From assembly GCF_003611675.1 (NCBI RefSeq), contig NZ_RAWA01000055.1:1-33486 (forward strand): DNA of 33,486 bases, given 5' to 3'. This document shows positions 1 through 7,936 of the stretch, piece after piece. The stretch's first letter is position 1. Each line of letters starts with the position of its first letter. The DNA comes from Corallococcus sp. CA053C (lineage in GTDB: Bacteria > Myxococcota > Myxococcia > Myxococcales > Myxococcaceae). The position numbers and the translations under genes were made by a program. The notes under the pieces are model-generated. The model was not told the origin of the DNA, searched no databases, and saw only the letters and a program-made list of their open reading frames with translations.

Positions 1-29
1 CCGCCGCCCCGCCCACAGGAGCCGCACCC

Positions 30-416
30 TTGCGCCTCGGTAACTTCTCCGTCAGCCTCGCCGTCAAGGACCTCGCCGCGTCGCGCACGTTCTACGAGAA
101 GCTCGGCTTCCGTGTCATCGGCGGTGATCCGGCCCAGAACTGGCTCATCCTGCAGAACGAGACCAGCACCCTCGGCCTCTTCCAAGGCATGTTCGACAAG
201 AACATCCTGACCTTCAATCCCGGGTGGGACCGCAACGCCCAGCAACTCGCCGACTTCGACGACATCCGCGAGCTCCAGCGCACCCTCCAGGCCCGCGGTC
301 TGACCCTCTCCTCCGTCGCCGACGCGTCCTCCACCGGCCCCGCGAGCCTCATGCTCGTCGACCCTGACGGCAATCCCATCCTGGTGGATCAGCACGTCCC
401 GAAGCCGGAACGCTGA
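30..416 (+). CDS. VOC-fold (glyoxalase/bleomycin-resistance) protein
   Basis: This 128-residue protein has the one-module length and pattern of the vicinal-oxygen-chelate superfamily: an opening beta strand ([10 protein letters not shown]), a helix with the common [11 protein letters not shown] signature, and a closing strand ending in [16 protein letters not shown], where the DPDGNP turn is typical. Family members are metal-dependent lyases, dioxygenases or antibiotic-binding proteins; this one cannot be assigned a substrate. It is probably cytoplasmic, since no signal peptide is visible. The TTG start is chosen because an AGGA sits about ten bases upstream and family members begin just before the first strand. 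The frame stays open to the window edge, so a longer N-terminus cannot be excluded. It is followed by about 150 bases without a gene. Confidence 0.82.
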   Translation: MRLGNFSVSLAVKDLAASRTFYEKLGFRVIGGDPAQNWLILQNETSTLGLFQGMFDKNILTFNPGWDRNAQQLADFDDIRELQRTLQARGLTLSSVADASSTGPASLMLVDPDGNPILVDQHVPKPER

Positions 417-565
417 GGCCGGGTCGCACGGGCCTCACGCAAGGGGGGCGGAAGAGACACCGGTTCTGCTCTGAATTCTCAGAGTTCGATTTGACCGGCG
501 CTCGACAGGATTCCTACCGTCTCGTCCCGTTGCGCCCAACCCGACGCGCGGAATCGAGACGGAAG

Positions 566-1309
566 ATGAGAACGCTCCTGTTGTGTGGACTCACGATGGT
601 GCTGGCGCTGGGCTGTTCGGACGGACCGGCGCCGCAGGTGGATGAGGCGGAAGGCTTCGCGCTGCTCCAGCGCGACGCGACCACGCTCGAGGCGACCTAC
701 CGCGCGGGCGGCGCGTCCGTTCGCGCGCTGGTGGTCGAGACCTCCCAGAACGTCGTCGAGGTGACGTACGACTTTGGTGAGACGGTCATCGGCTTCCACA
801 TCGACTACAACCAGGGCGTCGGGAACTTCTCGCCGAGCGGCAACCCGCTCGATGCGGCGCAGGCCCAGCTGCTCACCCCGCTGCTCGAGGGGCTCTCCAA
901 GGCCGTACCGGAGGAGGATGGGCAGCGCACGCGCGTGGAGAACGCGGCGATGCGCCAGACGAGCTTCATGCAGATCGTGCCGGTGGGTGAGCTGCTCACG
1001 CCGTACCAGTTCGTCTCCGAGCGCGGCTGGACCCACATCTCCTGCTCCTGCGGCAACCAGTACATCGGGTCCGGCTACTACCGTCAGGCGGGCATGGGCT
1101 GCGGCTGCAACGGCGGCGACAATGGCTGCAAGGGCCGCTGTGGTCAGGGCTGCGGCGTCACCAGCACCCCCAAGTGCGTGGGCACGACGGCGTACACGCA
1201 GGACTGCGCCAAGCACGACTACGGCCTCGGCAGCTTCGCGGCGGCCTCGGACGACTATTCGTTCGCGTCCAACAACTGCAGCTGCAGCGGGGTCGGCACC
1301 TGCTACTAG
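566..1309 (+). CDS. Cys-rich secreted lipoprotein with a DCxxHD motif
   Basis: A 247-residue predicted lipoprotein. The N-terminus is a classic lipoprotein signal (Arg near the start, hydrophobic stretch, lipobox LALGC). The middle part is acidic and unremarkable. The last ~90 residues hold many cysteines in CSCG, CGCNGG, CGQGC and NNCSC clusters and the segment YTQDCAKHDYGLG. The order Cys-x-x-His-Asp recalls the catalytic helix of secreted phospholipase A2 enzymes, but I cannot show a full fold, so function is open. Start ATG at 566 is preferred over in-frame TTG at 491 because the earlier start would put about 25 charged residues ahead of the signal peptide. It heads a run of three exported-protein genes with very short or overlapping junctions. 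Confidence 0.75.
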   Translation: MRTLLLCGLTMVLALGCSDGPAPQVDEAEGFALLQRDATTLEATYRAGGASVRALVVETSQNVVEVTYDFGETVIGFHIDYNQGVGNFSPSGNPLDAAQAQLLTPLLEGLSKAVPEEDGQRTRVENAAMRQTSFMQIVPVGELLTPYQFVSERGWTHISCSCGNQYIGSGYYRQAGMGCGCNGGDNGCKGRCGQGCGVTSTPKCVGTTAYTQDCAKHDYGLGSFAAASDDYSFASNNCSCSGVGTCY

Positions 1310-1902
1310 CCTCCTGTCCCAGGCTTCTCATCGCGTGGGCCGTCGTCGCGGGCGCGGTCCTCGGATGCAGTCGCGCCTCCGGTCCCTGTCCTGATGGCGC
1401 GCGGCTGCATGGCCACGCGCCGCCGGAGGGGACCCTGCAATGGTGCGCCAGGCCCGACGGCACGAAGCATGGCCGCTGGGCGGAGTGGCACCCCAACGGC
1501 AAGCTCAAGACCGAAGGCAGCTACGTCGACGGCAAGATGGAAGGCCGCTGGGTGAGCTCCTTCGAGACGGGCGTGAAGCAGTCCGAGGGCGAGTACCGCG
1601 GCGGCCTCAAGCAGGGCCGCTGGACGCTCTACTACGAAGAGGGGCAGAAGAACCGCGAGGAGCTCCACTCCGCCGGATCGCGCGAGGTGAAGTGGAGCGC
1701 GTGGCGCTCGGACGGGACGAAGTGGGCCGAAGGGACCCTGCTCGGGCACCGTGCGCAGGGCCTCTACTCGGAGTGGCACCCGAACGGGACGCTGGCCGTG
1801 CAGGGCCACTACGAGAATGGCGAGAAGACCGGTGAGTGGAAGTACTGGAGCGTCGACGGAAAGGCCTCGGCCGCGCCGCAGGGCGACTTCGCGAGGGACT
1901 GA
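1174..1902 (+). CDS. MORN-repeat (YwqK-type) lipoprotein, start uncertain
   Basis: The protein carries at least four MORN-type repeats of the form GxWxxWxxNGxLxxxGxYxxGxxxGxW between about 1470 and 1860 (for example KHGRWAEWHPNGKLKTEGSY). Such repeats are common in the YwqK-like family and act as a surface or protein-interaction scaffold; no enzyme activity is implied. Just upstream a lipoprotein signal is readable (LLIAWAVVAGAVLGC, Cys encoded near 1363), so the mature protein should sit on a membrane facing out. The problem is the start: the only standard start codon in frame before the signal is GTG at 1174, deep inside the preceding gene and giving an implausible N-terminus. A CTG near 1300 would fit the signal peptide and give about 200 residues. 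The downstream protease begins five bases after its stop. Confidence 0.7.
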   Translation: MRGHDGVHAGLRQARLRPRQLRGGLGRLFVRVQQLQLQRGRHLLLASCPRLLIAWAVVAGAVLGCSRASGPCPDGARLHGHAPPEGTLQWCARPDGTKHGRWAEWHPNGKLKTEGSYVDGKMEGRWVSSFETGVKQSEGEYRGGLKQGRWTLYYEEGQKNREELHSAGSREVKWSAWRSDGTKWAEGTLLGHRAQGLYSEWHPNGTLAVQGHYENGEKTGEWKYWSVDGKASAAPQGDFARD

Positions 1903-1907
1903 AATCC

Positions 1908-3041
1908 GTGAGGCTCCACCGCACGCTCGGGCCCGCCGTCGCGCTGCTCCTCGCGGCGGCGGGCGCGTGTGGTGGACCGCCCGCTCCCGCGGCGCGGCGA
2001 CAGGCCGTGGTGGGCGGCGTGCCCGAGCCGGCCTCCCCGGCCGTGGGGGCCATCCTCCCGGTCGCGCCGACCTGTGGCGAGCCGGCCGAGGCCTCGCCCA
2101 TCCTCTGCACGGGGACGTTGATCGCGCCCCGGGTCGTCCTGACCGCGGCGCATTGCGTGGAGAACGTGGACGCTCCGCAGCTGCTCTCGGTGGTGTTCGC
2201 GCCCGAGCCGGCACGGGCGCTCACCGCCGAGCGCGTGCGCGCCATCGAGGGCCGGCTGCACCCCGCCTGGAGTGCGGGGGCGCATGACGTCGGGGTGCTG
2301 ATCCTCGCCGAGGATGCGCCTGTCGCGCCGGTGCCGCTGAGCCTGTCGGCGCTGCCGGCGGACGTGGTGGGGCGGACCACGCGGGTGGTGGGCTTCGGTG
2401 TCGACGAGCAGGGCCGGATGGGCAGCCGGCGCAGCGGCACGGCCCGGGTGACGGCGGTCCATGAAGAGACCTTCTCCATCTCGGCCGCGCCCGGGATGTC
2501 GTGCGGCGGAGACAGCGGCGGCCCGTCGTTCCTCGAGTTCGACGGCGCCGAGCGCCTCGTCGGCGTCACCTCGTATGGCGACCTGGCCTGCACGACAGGC
2601 ACCAACATGCGCGTCGACGCGCATGCGGCCTTCGTTCAGGCGATCCTCGACGAAGTCGCAGTGGCGCCGCCCACGCGGCCTCCGTTCGACCCGAGGGTGG
2701 ACGCGTGCACCGCGCCGTGCCGGAGCCACGCCGACTGCCCGATGGGGATGGCCTGCGTTACCGGGACCGGAGGAGGGAAGAGCTGCGCGGTGGCGGGCCT
2801 CGAGGCCGGTCGCTTCGGGGCGGTCTGCACCGGGCCCGACGGAGAGCGGCTGTGTGTGAAGGCGGGCGACGCATGTCGACTGTGGCTGCCCTGTACGGAG
2901 GAGACGAGCGGAGGCGGCTGCGCGGTCGCGAGGGGCCGCGGTGGCACGGCGGGCAGGAGCGGAGCGGGGAGGTTCGCCGCGCTGCTCGCGCTGGCGGTGT
3001 TCCTGTCCGGCCGGAGCAGACGCCCCTCCAGCAGGCGGTGA
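1908..3041 (+). CDS. trypsin-like serine protease, lipoprotein with MYXO-CTERM-like tail
   Basis: A 377-residue S1-family (chymotrypsin-fold) protease. The catalytic triad is visible in standard context: His in LTAAHC (about residue 82), Asp in HDVGVLIL (about 127) and Ser in CGGDSGGP (about 204). After the protease domain comes a Cys-rich stretch (CTAPCRSHADCPMGMAC) and then a C-terminal tail made of GGGCAVA, a hydrophobic segment (FAALLALAVFL) and an Arg-rich end, the layout of MYXO-CTERM sorting tails. The N-terminus is a signal peptide ending in a possible lipobox (AGAC). GTG at 1908 is chosen because it opens this signal peptide five bases after the MORN gene stop. It probably acts at or beyond the outer membrane; the substrate is unknown. 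Confidence 0.87.
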   Translation: MRLHRTLGPAVALLLAAAGACGGPPAPAARRQAVVGGVPEPASPAVGAILPVAPTCGEPAEASPILCTGTLIAPRVVLTAAHCVENVDAPQLLSVVFAPEPARALTAERVRAIEGRLHPAWSAGAHDVGVLILAEDAPVAPVPLSLSALPADVVGRTTRVVGFGVDEQGRMGSRRSGTARVTAVHEETFSISAAPGMSCGGDSGGPSFLEFDGAERLVGVTSYGDLACTTGTNMRVDAHAAFVQAILDEVAVAPPTRPPFDPRVDACTAPCRSHADCPMGMACVTGTGGGKSCAVAGLEAGRFGAVCTGPDGERLCVKAGDACRLWLPCTEETSGGGCAVARGRGGTAGRSGAGRFAALLALAVFLSGRSRRPSSRR

Positions 3042-3204
3042 TGGACGCTGGCGGCGGGGTCTCCTGCGGCAAATCCGTGGCGCCATGACGCGCATGTCAG
3101 GAATCAACGGCTCCCGGCGGTGCGAGGCCCCACTTCCTGCCGATGTGAGCCCGTCCGGCATGGTGATTGCGTATGCAGTGCGCCACCACGATGGGGAAGT
3201 GACA

Positions 3205-3966
3205 ATGCCGCGTTTCATCTGTCTGATCATGCTGTGCCTGGCCATGCCTGGGGCTTTCGCCAGGGCCGGGGAACCCGTCACCGCGCCGTCCGAGGCGTCG
3301 TCCCCGGGCTGGTTCGAGAATCCCACCCGCTCACGCGGTCTCGTGAGCCCCACCGCGCTCCCACTGCATGCGGGAGAGGGATTCATCGGTCAGCAGGCCC
3401 TCTTCATCACCGCCGCGGAGCTGGGGCTCAGCGAGCGCGTGTCCGTGAACGTGGCCTCGGTCCTTCCCGTCGCACTGGCCGTGGGCTACAGCGACGTCCA
3501 GTTCAACCTCCTGGCAGGCCTCAAGCTGTCGCTTCCGCTGACAGAGCGGCTGCATCTGGCCTTCGGAGCGCAGGGCGGCAGCTTCAACAACAACCTCCCA
3601 GGGATGCGTGACATCCATGGCGTCGGGGCCTACGGCATCCTCACCTACGGAACGGGCGACGGCTCCCTGTCGCTCACGGTCCAGCCCATCGTCACGTGGG
3701 AAGGCGGGGACAACGAAGGGTTCGTGATGGTGCTGTCCATGCTGGGGGGCTTCGTCCGCATGGGAGAGCACTGGGGCCTCGCGGGGGATGTCGCGCTGTC
3801 ACCGGGCGAGGGCCTCGCCGGCCCGTTCGCCTTCGCGACGGCGGGCGGGCGGCTCCTGGGGCAGCACTGGTCCGTGGACCTGGGGCTCCTCGCCGGGAAG
3901 CACTTGCGTCACTACAAGGGGGTCTCCGTGGTTCCCGGCGCCTCCTTGCTGTTTCACTGGGGCTGA
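3205..3966 (+). CDS. predicted outer-membrane beta-barrel protein
   Basis: A 253-residue protein with a clear Sec signal peptide (MPRFICLIMLCLAMPGAFARAG). The mature part is rich in Gly and alternating hydrophobic strands, such as VGYSDVQFNLLAGLKLSLPL and GVGAYGILTYGTGDGSLSLTV, and ends in an aromatic strand (SLLFHWG), which fits a small outer-membrane barrel. No named family is recognised; its function is unknown. The start ATG at 3205 has a good ribosome-binding site (GGGGAAG about five bases upstream) and opens the signal peptide directly; the frame continues upstream only as noise. The 163 bases between the protease and this gene hold nothing recognisable. Confidence 0.72.
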   Translation: MPRFICLIMLCLAMPGAFARAGEPVTAPSEASSPGWFENPTRSRGLVSPTALPLHAGEGFIGQQALFITAAELGLSERVSVNVASVLPVALAVGYSDVQFNLLAGLKLSLPLTERLHLAFGAQGGSFNNNLPGMRDIHGVGAYGILTYGTGDGSLSLTVQPIVTWEGGDNEGFVMVLSMLGGFVRMGEHWGLAGDVALSPGEGLAGPFAFATAGGRLLGQHWSVDLGLLAGKHLRHYKGVSVVPGASLLFHWG

Positions 3967-4162
3967 GCCCTCCGCCCCTCCCCGGCGAGCGACTCCTCGA
4001 GCCGGAAGTACGGGGTGTCGTCCGTGGCGCCAGCAGGCGCTGCCATGGAGCCCCTGGCCCTCGTGTCGCTCCACGGCCCGCCGGCCTGCCCGTCCGGCCC
4101 TCATGCCGCACCGTGTCCACCTCTCACGGTGAAGACACCGCCATCCCAACTGGGGGGAAGCC

Positions 4163-4579
4163 ATGGACGTCAACGAGATCATCGACCGGGCCCGCGACAG
4201 CATCACCGTGAAGCGCGTCTACGGAGAGGCCATCCAGCAGGGTGGAATCACCGTGATTCCCGCGGCCCTGGTGGCCGGCGGGGGCGGAGGCGGAGGCGGC
4301 GAGGGGCCGGCGCTCCAGCAGGCCGCGGTGGAGGGCGAGGCCGTGAAGGGAAGCGGCTCCGGCAGTGGCTTCGGGCTGAGGGCCAGACCCGCGGGCGCCT
4401 TCGTCATCCGCGAGGGCAACGTCTCCTGGGTCCCCGCCGTGGACGTCAATCGCATCATCCGGGGAGCGCAGTTGCTCGCGGGCACGGCGATCCTCCTCTT
4501 CGGCCTCCACCGCCTGCTGAGCGCACGCCATCCCGCCCGCCTCTTGCGCGCGCTTGAAGCCGAGCTCGCGCACTCGTAA
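4163..4579 (+). CDS. GerW/YtfJ-family protein
   Basis: A 138-residue protein with the pattern of the GerW (Spore_YtfJ) family: an N-terminal helix (MDVNEIIDRARDSITVKRVYGEAI), the strand GITVIPAALVAGGGG, a Gly-rich loop, the GSGSGFGLRARPAGAFVI strand pair and a V-x-x-NRII segment. A C-terminal hydrophobic stretch (GAQLLAGTAILLFGLHRLL) looks like one membrane segment. In Bacillus the family includes a spore-germination protein, but it is widespread in non-endospore bacteria and its biochemical role is unclear. A strong ribosome-binding site (GGGGGGAAG) precedes the ATG. It stands alone, with no partner gene beside it. Family assignment is by pattern only. Confidence 0.75.
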   Translation: MDVNEIIDRARDSITVKRVYGEAIQQGGITVIPAALVAGGGGGGGGEGPALQQAAVEGEAVKGSGSGSGFGLRARPAGAFVIREGNVSWVPAVDVNRIIRGAQLLAGTAILLFGLHRLLSARHPARLLRALEAELAHS

Positions 4580-4840
4580 CCATCGCGCGGCGGGGGAAGG
4601 GGAACCCGGCGACTCAAGGATTCACGCCCTCGGCGTCTTGAAGGAGGCGCCCTTCTCTCGCGGCGCCCCGCCGCGTGGGCCCGCTGACGCCCGAGGTCCG
4701 CCTCGCGGCCGGATGCGCACGGGCGCGGAGCGGCATGCCGTGGCGAAGTCCTCGCCTCGCGCCACTCCCGCAATCCAGATACAAAAGAAACATGATTCCG
4801 CTGAGTCCGTGCAGGGGCTCCCCTCGCGCTGACTCGCGAG

Positions 4841-5017
4841 GAGCCCGGCGGTGCGCGGCTGCGTGTGGATGCGACGCGTGTTGCGTGCGGTGCGCACGCG
4901 GCGGGAGCACGGCGCGCGGCCCCGGCCCCATGAAACACGCCGGAGCGCCGTGAGCGTCGGATTGGCGTCTGTCTTGCTTTGTCGGCGTCACGCCCGGGCC
5001 GTGATTCACGCGACCCC
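4841..5017 (+). repeat. 177-bp direct repeat, copy A
   Basis: This stretch aligns base for base with 7748-7925 in the same orientation, with about 27 differences including one gap, roughly 85% identity by hand. The best conserved blocks are the first 90 bases and a later block around CTTGCTTTGTCGGCGTCACG. A small hairpin (TGCGTG at 4882-4887 with CACGCG at 4895-4900) is kept in both copies, with one pair changed from U-A to U-G. Copy A ends 14 bases before the ATG of the phosphoesterase, so it could be a promoter/leader region, or simply a duplicated segment. The bases 4580-4840 before it hold nothing I recognise. Confidence 0.85.
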
Positions 5018-5031
5018 AGGAAGGATGCGAC

Positions 5032-6061
5032 ATGAAGAACGCCTGTCTGCTGCTCGCGATGCTGTGCGCGGTGGTGCCGGTCAGCTCCCGCGCGGACGAA
5101 GGACTCGCCGTCGTGTGGCGACGACCACGAATGCACGAAGCGCAACTCCCAGCGCGCCAACCGCGACCAGGTCCGGGCGATGAATGACATCCAGCGCGCG
5201 ACCAACGCCCTTCAGCCGGACGTCGGCGGGGTGTGGCCCTCGAAGCCGGGCCTCCAGGGGGGCGGCGAGCCCATCCAGAAGCCCCAGGGCGTCATCATCA
5301 ACGGCGACCTGACGGAGCACTGGTTCGACTGGCAGGTGGATCTCTTCGAGCGCTACTACACGCTGCCGGGCACCTTGCGCTGGCCGCTCTTCATTGGTCT
5401 GGGCAACCACGACTATGCCAACAACGTGGGCGATGCCTGGTGGCGCGAGCCGGCCTACTACTTCTCGCTCGGGAACAACGGCGCGGCGGCGAACGCCCGC
5501 GACTTCATCAAGACGATGATCCACTGCGACAAGGTGCCCAACTTCCCGGCCGCCCTCATCCAGGGCTTCGACAAGCAGAGCCTCGCGTACTCGTGGAACC
5601 AGGGGAGCTACCACTTCGTGCAGCTCCACAACCACCCCGTCTACTCGGCGAAGGCCATCGACGTCTCACCGTCCATCGCCTGGCTGAAGAAGGACCTGGC
5701 CGCCGCGACGGCCGCGGGCCGCAAGATCATCCTCAACCTGCATGACTACGGGGATCACATGGAGGAAGACAACCCTGAGTTCCTGGCGGCCATCGCCGGG
5801 CAGAACGTAGTGGCCGTCTTCGCGGGGCACATGCATGGGGAGCACGGCTACAGGGAACAGGTGTCAGAGACGGACATCCCCGTGTTCCGCAGCGGCTCCT
5901 CCGACAAGCACACCTTCCTGCTCGTGCAGTTCGCGGACACGTACCTCACGGTGGGCGTCATCAACAGCGAGGACGGGAAGACGGAGTTCCTCGACCCTGC
6001 CGATCCGGATGACCTGCGGACGGTGACGGTGCCCGCCTCCGGGACGTCGCCCCAGCGCTGA
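5032..6061 (+). pseudogene. secreted metallophosphoesterase, frameshifted near 5100
   Basis: The gene starts at ATG 5032 with a clear signal peptide (MKNACLLLAMLCAVVPVSSRA), but that frame then runs into noise and stops. The true protein resumes one frame over from about 5102 (DSPSCGDDHECTKRNSQRAN) and stays open to 6061. Calcineurin-type phosphoesterase motifs follow in order: NGDLTEHW, GLGNHDY, NLHDYGDH and GHMHGEHG, with a short C-terminal strand domain. Removing one G from 5101-5102 would join the frames. The usual first metal-binding motif of such secreted enzymes (a SD-x-Q or D-x-H strand just after the signal peptide) is not clearly present, so a slightly larger deletion may have happened. 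It may be a decayed gene or a sequencing error. Repeat copy A lies directly upstream and a PI-PLC-like gene converges from the other side. Confidence 0.8.
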
Positions 6062-6071
6062 GCACGCGGGC

Positions 6072-6260
6072 GGGAAGGGGCACGTCCAGCTGACCGACTT
6101 CGCCCTGGCCTCTCGCGGTGGTGGCGAGCGCCCTCTCCCATGCCCAGACAGGTGGTGGGGAGCCTGCCCTACCTGTCGCCCGAGCAGACAGGTCGCATGG
6201 ACCGTCCCCTCGACGCGCGCACGGACCTCTACTCGGCAGGGGTCGTGCTGTACCGGGGGC
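6072..6260 (+). pseudogene. Ser/Thr kinase fragment, frameshifted
   Basis: Two pieces of one protein-kinase catalytic domain are readable in adjacent frames. The first (about 6075-6112) reads [14 protein letters not shown], the DFG-loop region with Gly changed to Ala. The second (about 6140-6260) reads [19 protein letters not shown] followed by [14 protein letters not shown], the activation-segment APE/SPEQ region and the start of helix F. The wording [20 protein letters not shown] is typical of the large sensor-kinase hybrids that start with a Ser/Thr kinase domain. No ATP-binding lobe or downstream part remains, so this is a scrap left between two unrelated genes. Confidence 0.72.
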
Positions 6261-6264
6261 GGTC

Positions 6265-7629
6265 TCAAGCAGTGATGGGGGGGATTTCGAAGGGGAATGA
6301 AGACGGCCCCAAGGCGCGCTCCAACGTGTGCCAGGAGCCCTTGTCGTGGTATTGCAGCGCCGCGTAGGGAGCGTCGCCCATGGGCTGGTAGCGGATGGAC
6401 TCAACGCCCTGGTTGTCGCGGGCAAACATCTTCGAAGGCTTGAAGTTGAAGAGGATCACCTTCTTGTAGAGCGGCTCGGTGAAGAGACGGGTCTGCTCGA
6501 AGTCGCGACGCGTGCCAGCGGGATCCTCCGCCCAGTCAAACAGGATGATCCCCACACTGCCATGCCCCTGCGCGTTGACATTGCTCAGGGTGGGCAACGT
6601 GGGTTCGGGCGCCAGCAGTTGATCCAACAATGCTCCCACCAGCGGATTGATGTGGGTCGCATTGGTGATGGGGTAATACCTCAGGGAGTCCACGTCCTGA
6701 CGATCCGACGACGACTGGTAGATCGCCGCGATGTTCAGTTCGTTGACGCGATAGGAATCAAACCTCCGCGTCCCGGCCGCGCCAGTGTGGTCGTGCCAAG
6801 CGTCGTACAAGAGGTGTCGCACCGCGTTCATCTTGTCGGCGTAGGTGAGCGTCTTGTGCGGGCCGCTGTATTTCCAGGTGTAGAGCGACTGCGCATGCAG
6901 CGTGCTGATCCGCCCGCTGCGAGTGGAGGAGGAGGGTGAGGTGATGCCAAAATAGGGATTGTTGTCGAACCGGGCTTCGTCCTTCAGTTGATACAGGTCC
7001 AACCCGAACGCCTTCCGCGCCCCATGGGGGACCTCTGGATCCTTGAAGACGCGCCAGAGCAGCAACTTCCCCTTCGCTTGCGCGAGCGTCATCCGCAGGA
7101 AGTCCTCCGCGGTGTGCCGGGTGTTGAAGTCCAGGCTCTTCCTCTCGACACTGGCGTCATCCACGCTCTTCCAGATGTCGTGAACGCGGGTGTGGGTGTC
7201 GTAATCGGCGGGCTCCGTGTCGAGGTTGGTGTGGTCGCAATCCACCACCTTCATGATCACGCACTCGTCGCGGTGCTCCGGCTTGTTCATCCAGTCGTAG
7301 ATGCGCGTCAAGACGGTCTTGAATGACAGTCGGCCGCCAGCGGGGTGGGCATAGTAATCCCCCACGTCCTCAATCCCATGCACGACCTTCAAGCCCTGGG
7401 GGCCATCGGTCTTGATGCGCACGTCGAGAAAGCGGACCCCGGCATCCAGCTGCTGTTCAAGGGTGGCATACTGCGTCGTGGAGATGGGCTTGCACGCATC
7501 CAGGCGGCTGCACGAGTCATGCGTGCCGGGAATCGACAAGTCCTTCAACCGGACGTTGGGATGGGTTCTCACGAGCAGCGACATCCAGCTGGAAGGGTCC
7601 ACAAGATTGTCGATCAGTGGAGCGCTCAT
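6265..7629 (-). CDS. phosphatidylinositol-specific phospholipase C-like protein
   Basis: A 454-residue protein with the PI-PLC X-domain pattern. [12 protein letters not shown] (about residues 26-36) supplies the first catalytic His, [11 protein letters not shown] (about 60-70) the Arg/Asp pair, and LKVVHGI the second His. This fits the single-domain bacterial type that cleaves phosphatidylinositol or related lipids. The C-terminal ~200 residues (with [11 protein letters not shown] and [11 protein letters not shown]) belong to the same barrel or an added domain. No signal peptide is visible. ATG at 7629 is supported by GGAGAA seven bases upstream on this strand. The gene is visibly poorer in G+C (about 55-62% in sampled lines) than its neighbours, suggesting transfer. 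It converges on the kinase scrap and the broken phosphoesterase. Confidence 0.87.
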   Translation of the reverse strand: MSAPLIDNLVDPSSWMSLLVRTHPNVRLKDLSIPGTHDSCSRLDACKPISTTQYATLEQQLDAGVRFLDVRIKTDGPQGLKVVHGIEDVGDYYAHPAGGRLSFKTVLTRIYDWMNKPEHRDECVIMKVVDCDHTNLDTEPADYDTHTRVHDIWKSVDDASVERKSLDFNTRHTAEDFLRMTLAQAKGKLLLWRVFKDPEVPHGARKAFGLDLYQLKDEARFDNNPYFGITSPSSSTRSGRISTLHAQSLYTWKYSGPHKTLTYADKMNAVRHLLYDAWHDHTGAAGTRRFDSYRVNELNIAAIYQSSSDRQDVDSLRYYPITNATHINPLVGALLDQLLAPEPTLPTLSNVNAQGHGSVGIILFDWAEDPAGTRRDFEQTRLFTEPLYKKVILFNFKPSKMFARDNQGVESIRYQPMGDAPYAALQYHDKGSWHTLERALGPSSFPFEIPPITA

Positions 7630-7747
7630 CGGGGTTCTCCGCAGGGGGGATTGGTAGAAGTGGCGGGGCCCCGGAAAGGGGCGCCTCGCACCACGTTCCA
7701 AGAACGGTGCCAATGCCTGTGGCCCCTCCCTGCCCCTCGCGCCCTGG

Positions 7748-7925
7748 GAGCCCGGCGGTGCGCGACTGCGTGCGAATGCGACGCGAGTTGCGTGTGGTGC
7801 GCACGCAGCGGGAGCACGGCGAGCGGCACCGGCCCCACGAAACACCCCGAACCGCCGTGAGGAGGGGACTGGCACCCGTCTTGCTTTGTCTGCGTCACGT
7901 CCTGGGCCACGACTCACGCGACCCC
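7748..7925 (+). repeat. 177-bp direct repeat, copy B
   Basis: Second copy of the repeat at 4841-5017, same orientation, about 2.9 kb away. Its hairpin is TGCGTG (7789-7794) with CACGCA (7802-7807), fully Watson-Crick here. Where copy A leads into a phosphoesterase start codon, copy B leads into a short open tail of an unknown protein (7937-8017). The copy lies upstream of, but in opposite direction to, the PI-PLC-like gene. Confidence 0.85.
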
Positions 7926-7936
7926 GGGAGAGACGT

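Noticed and set aside
1809-3386. 525-codon minus-strand frame opposite the protease
   Set aside because: Low-complexity Arg/Ala/Pro translation without domains; the plus strand carries a complete protease triad.
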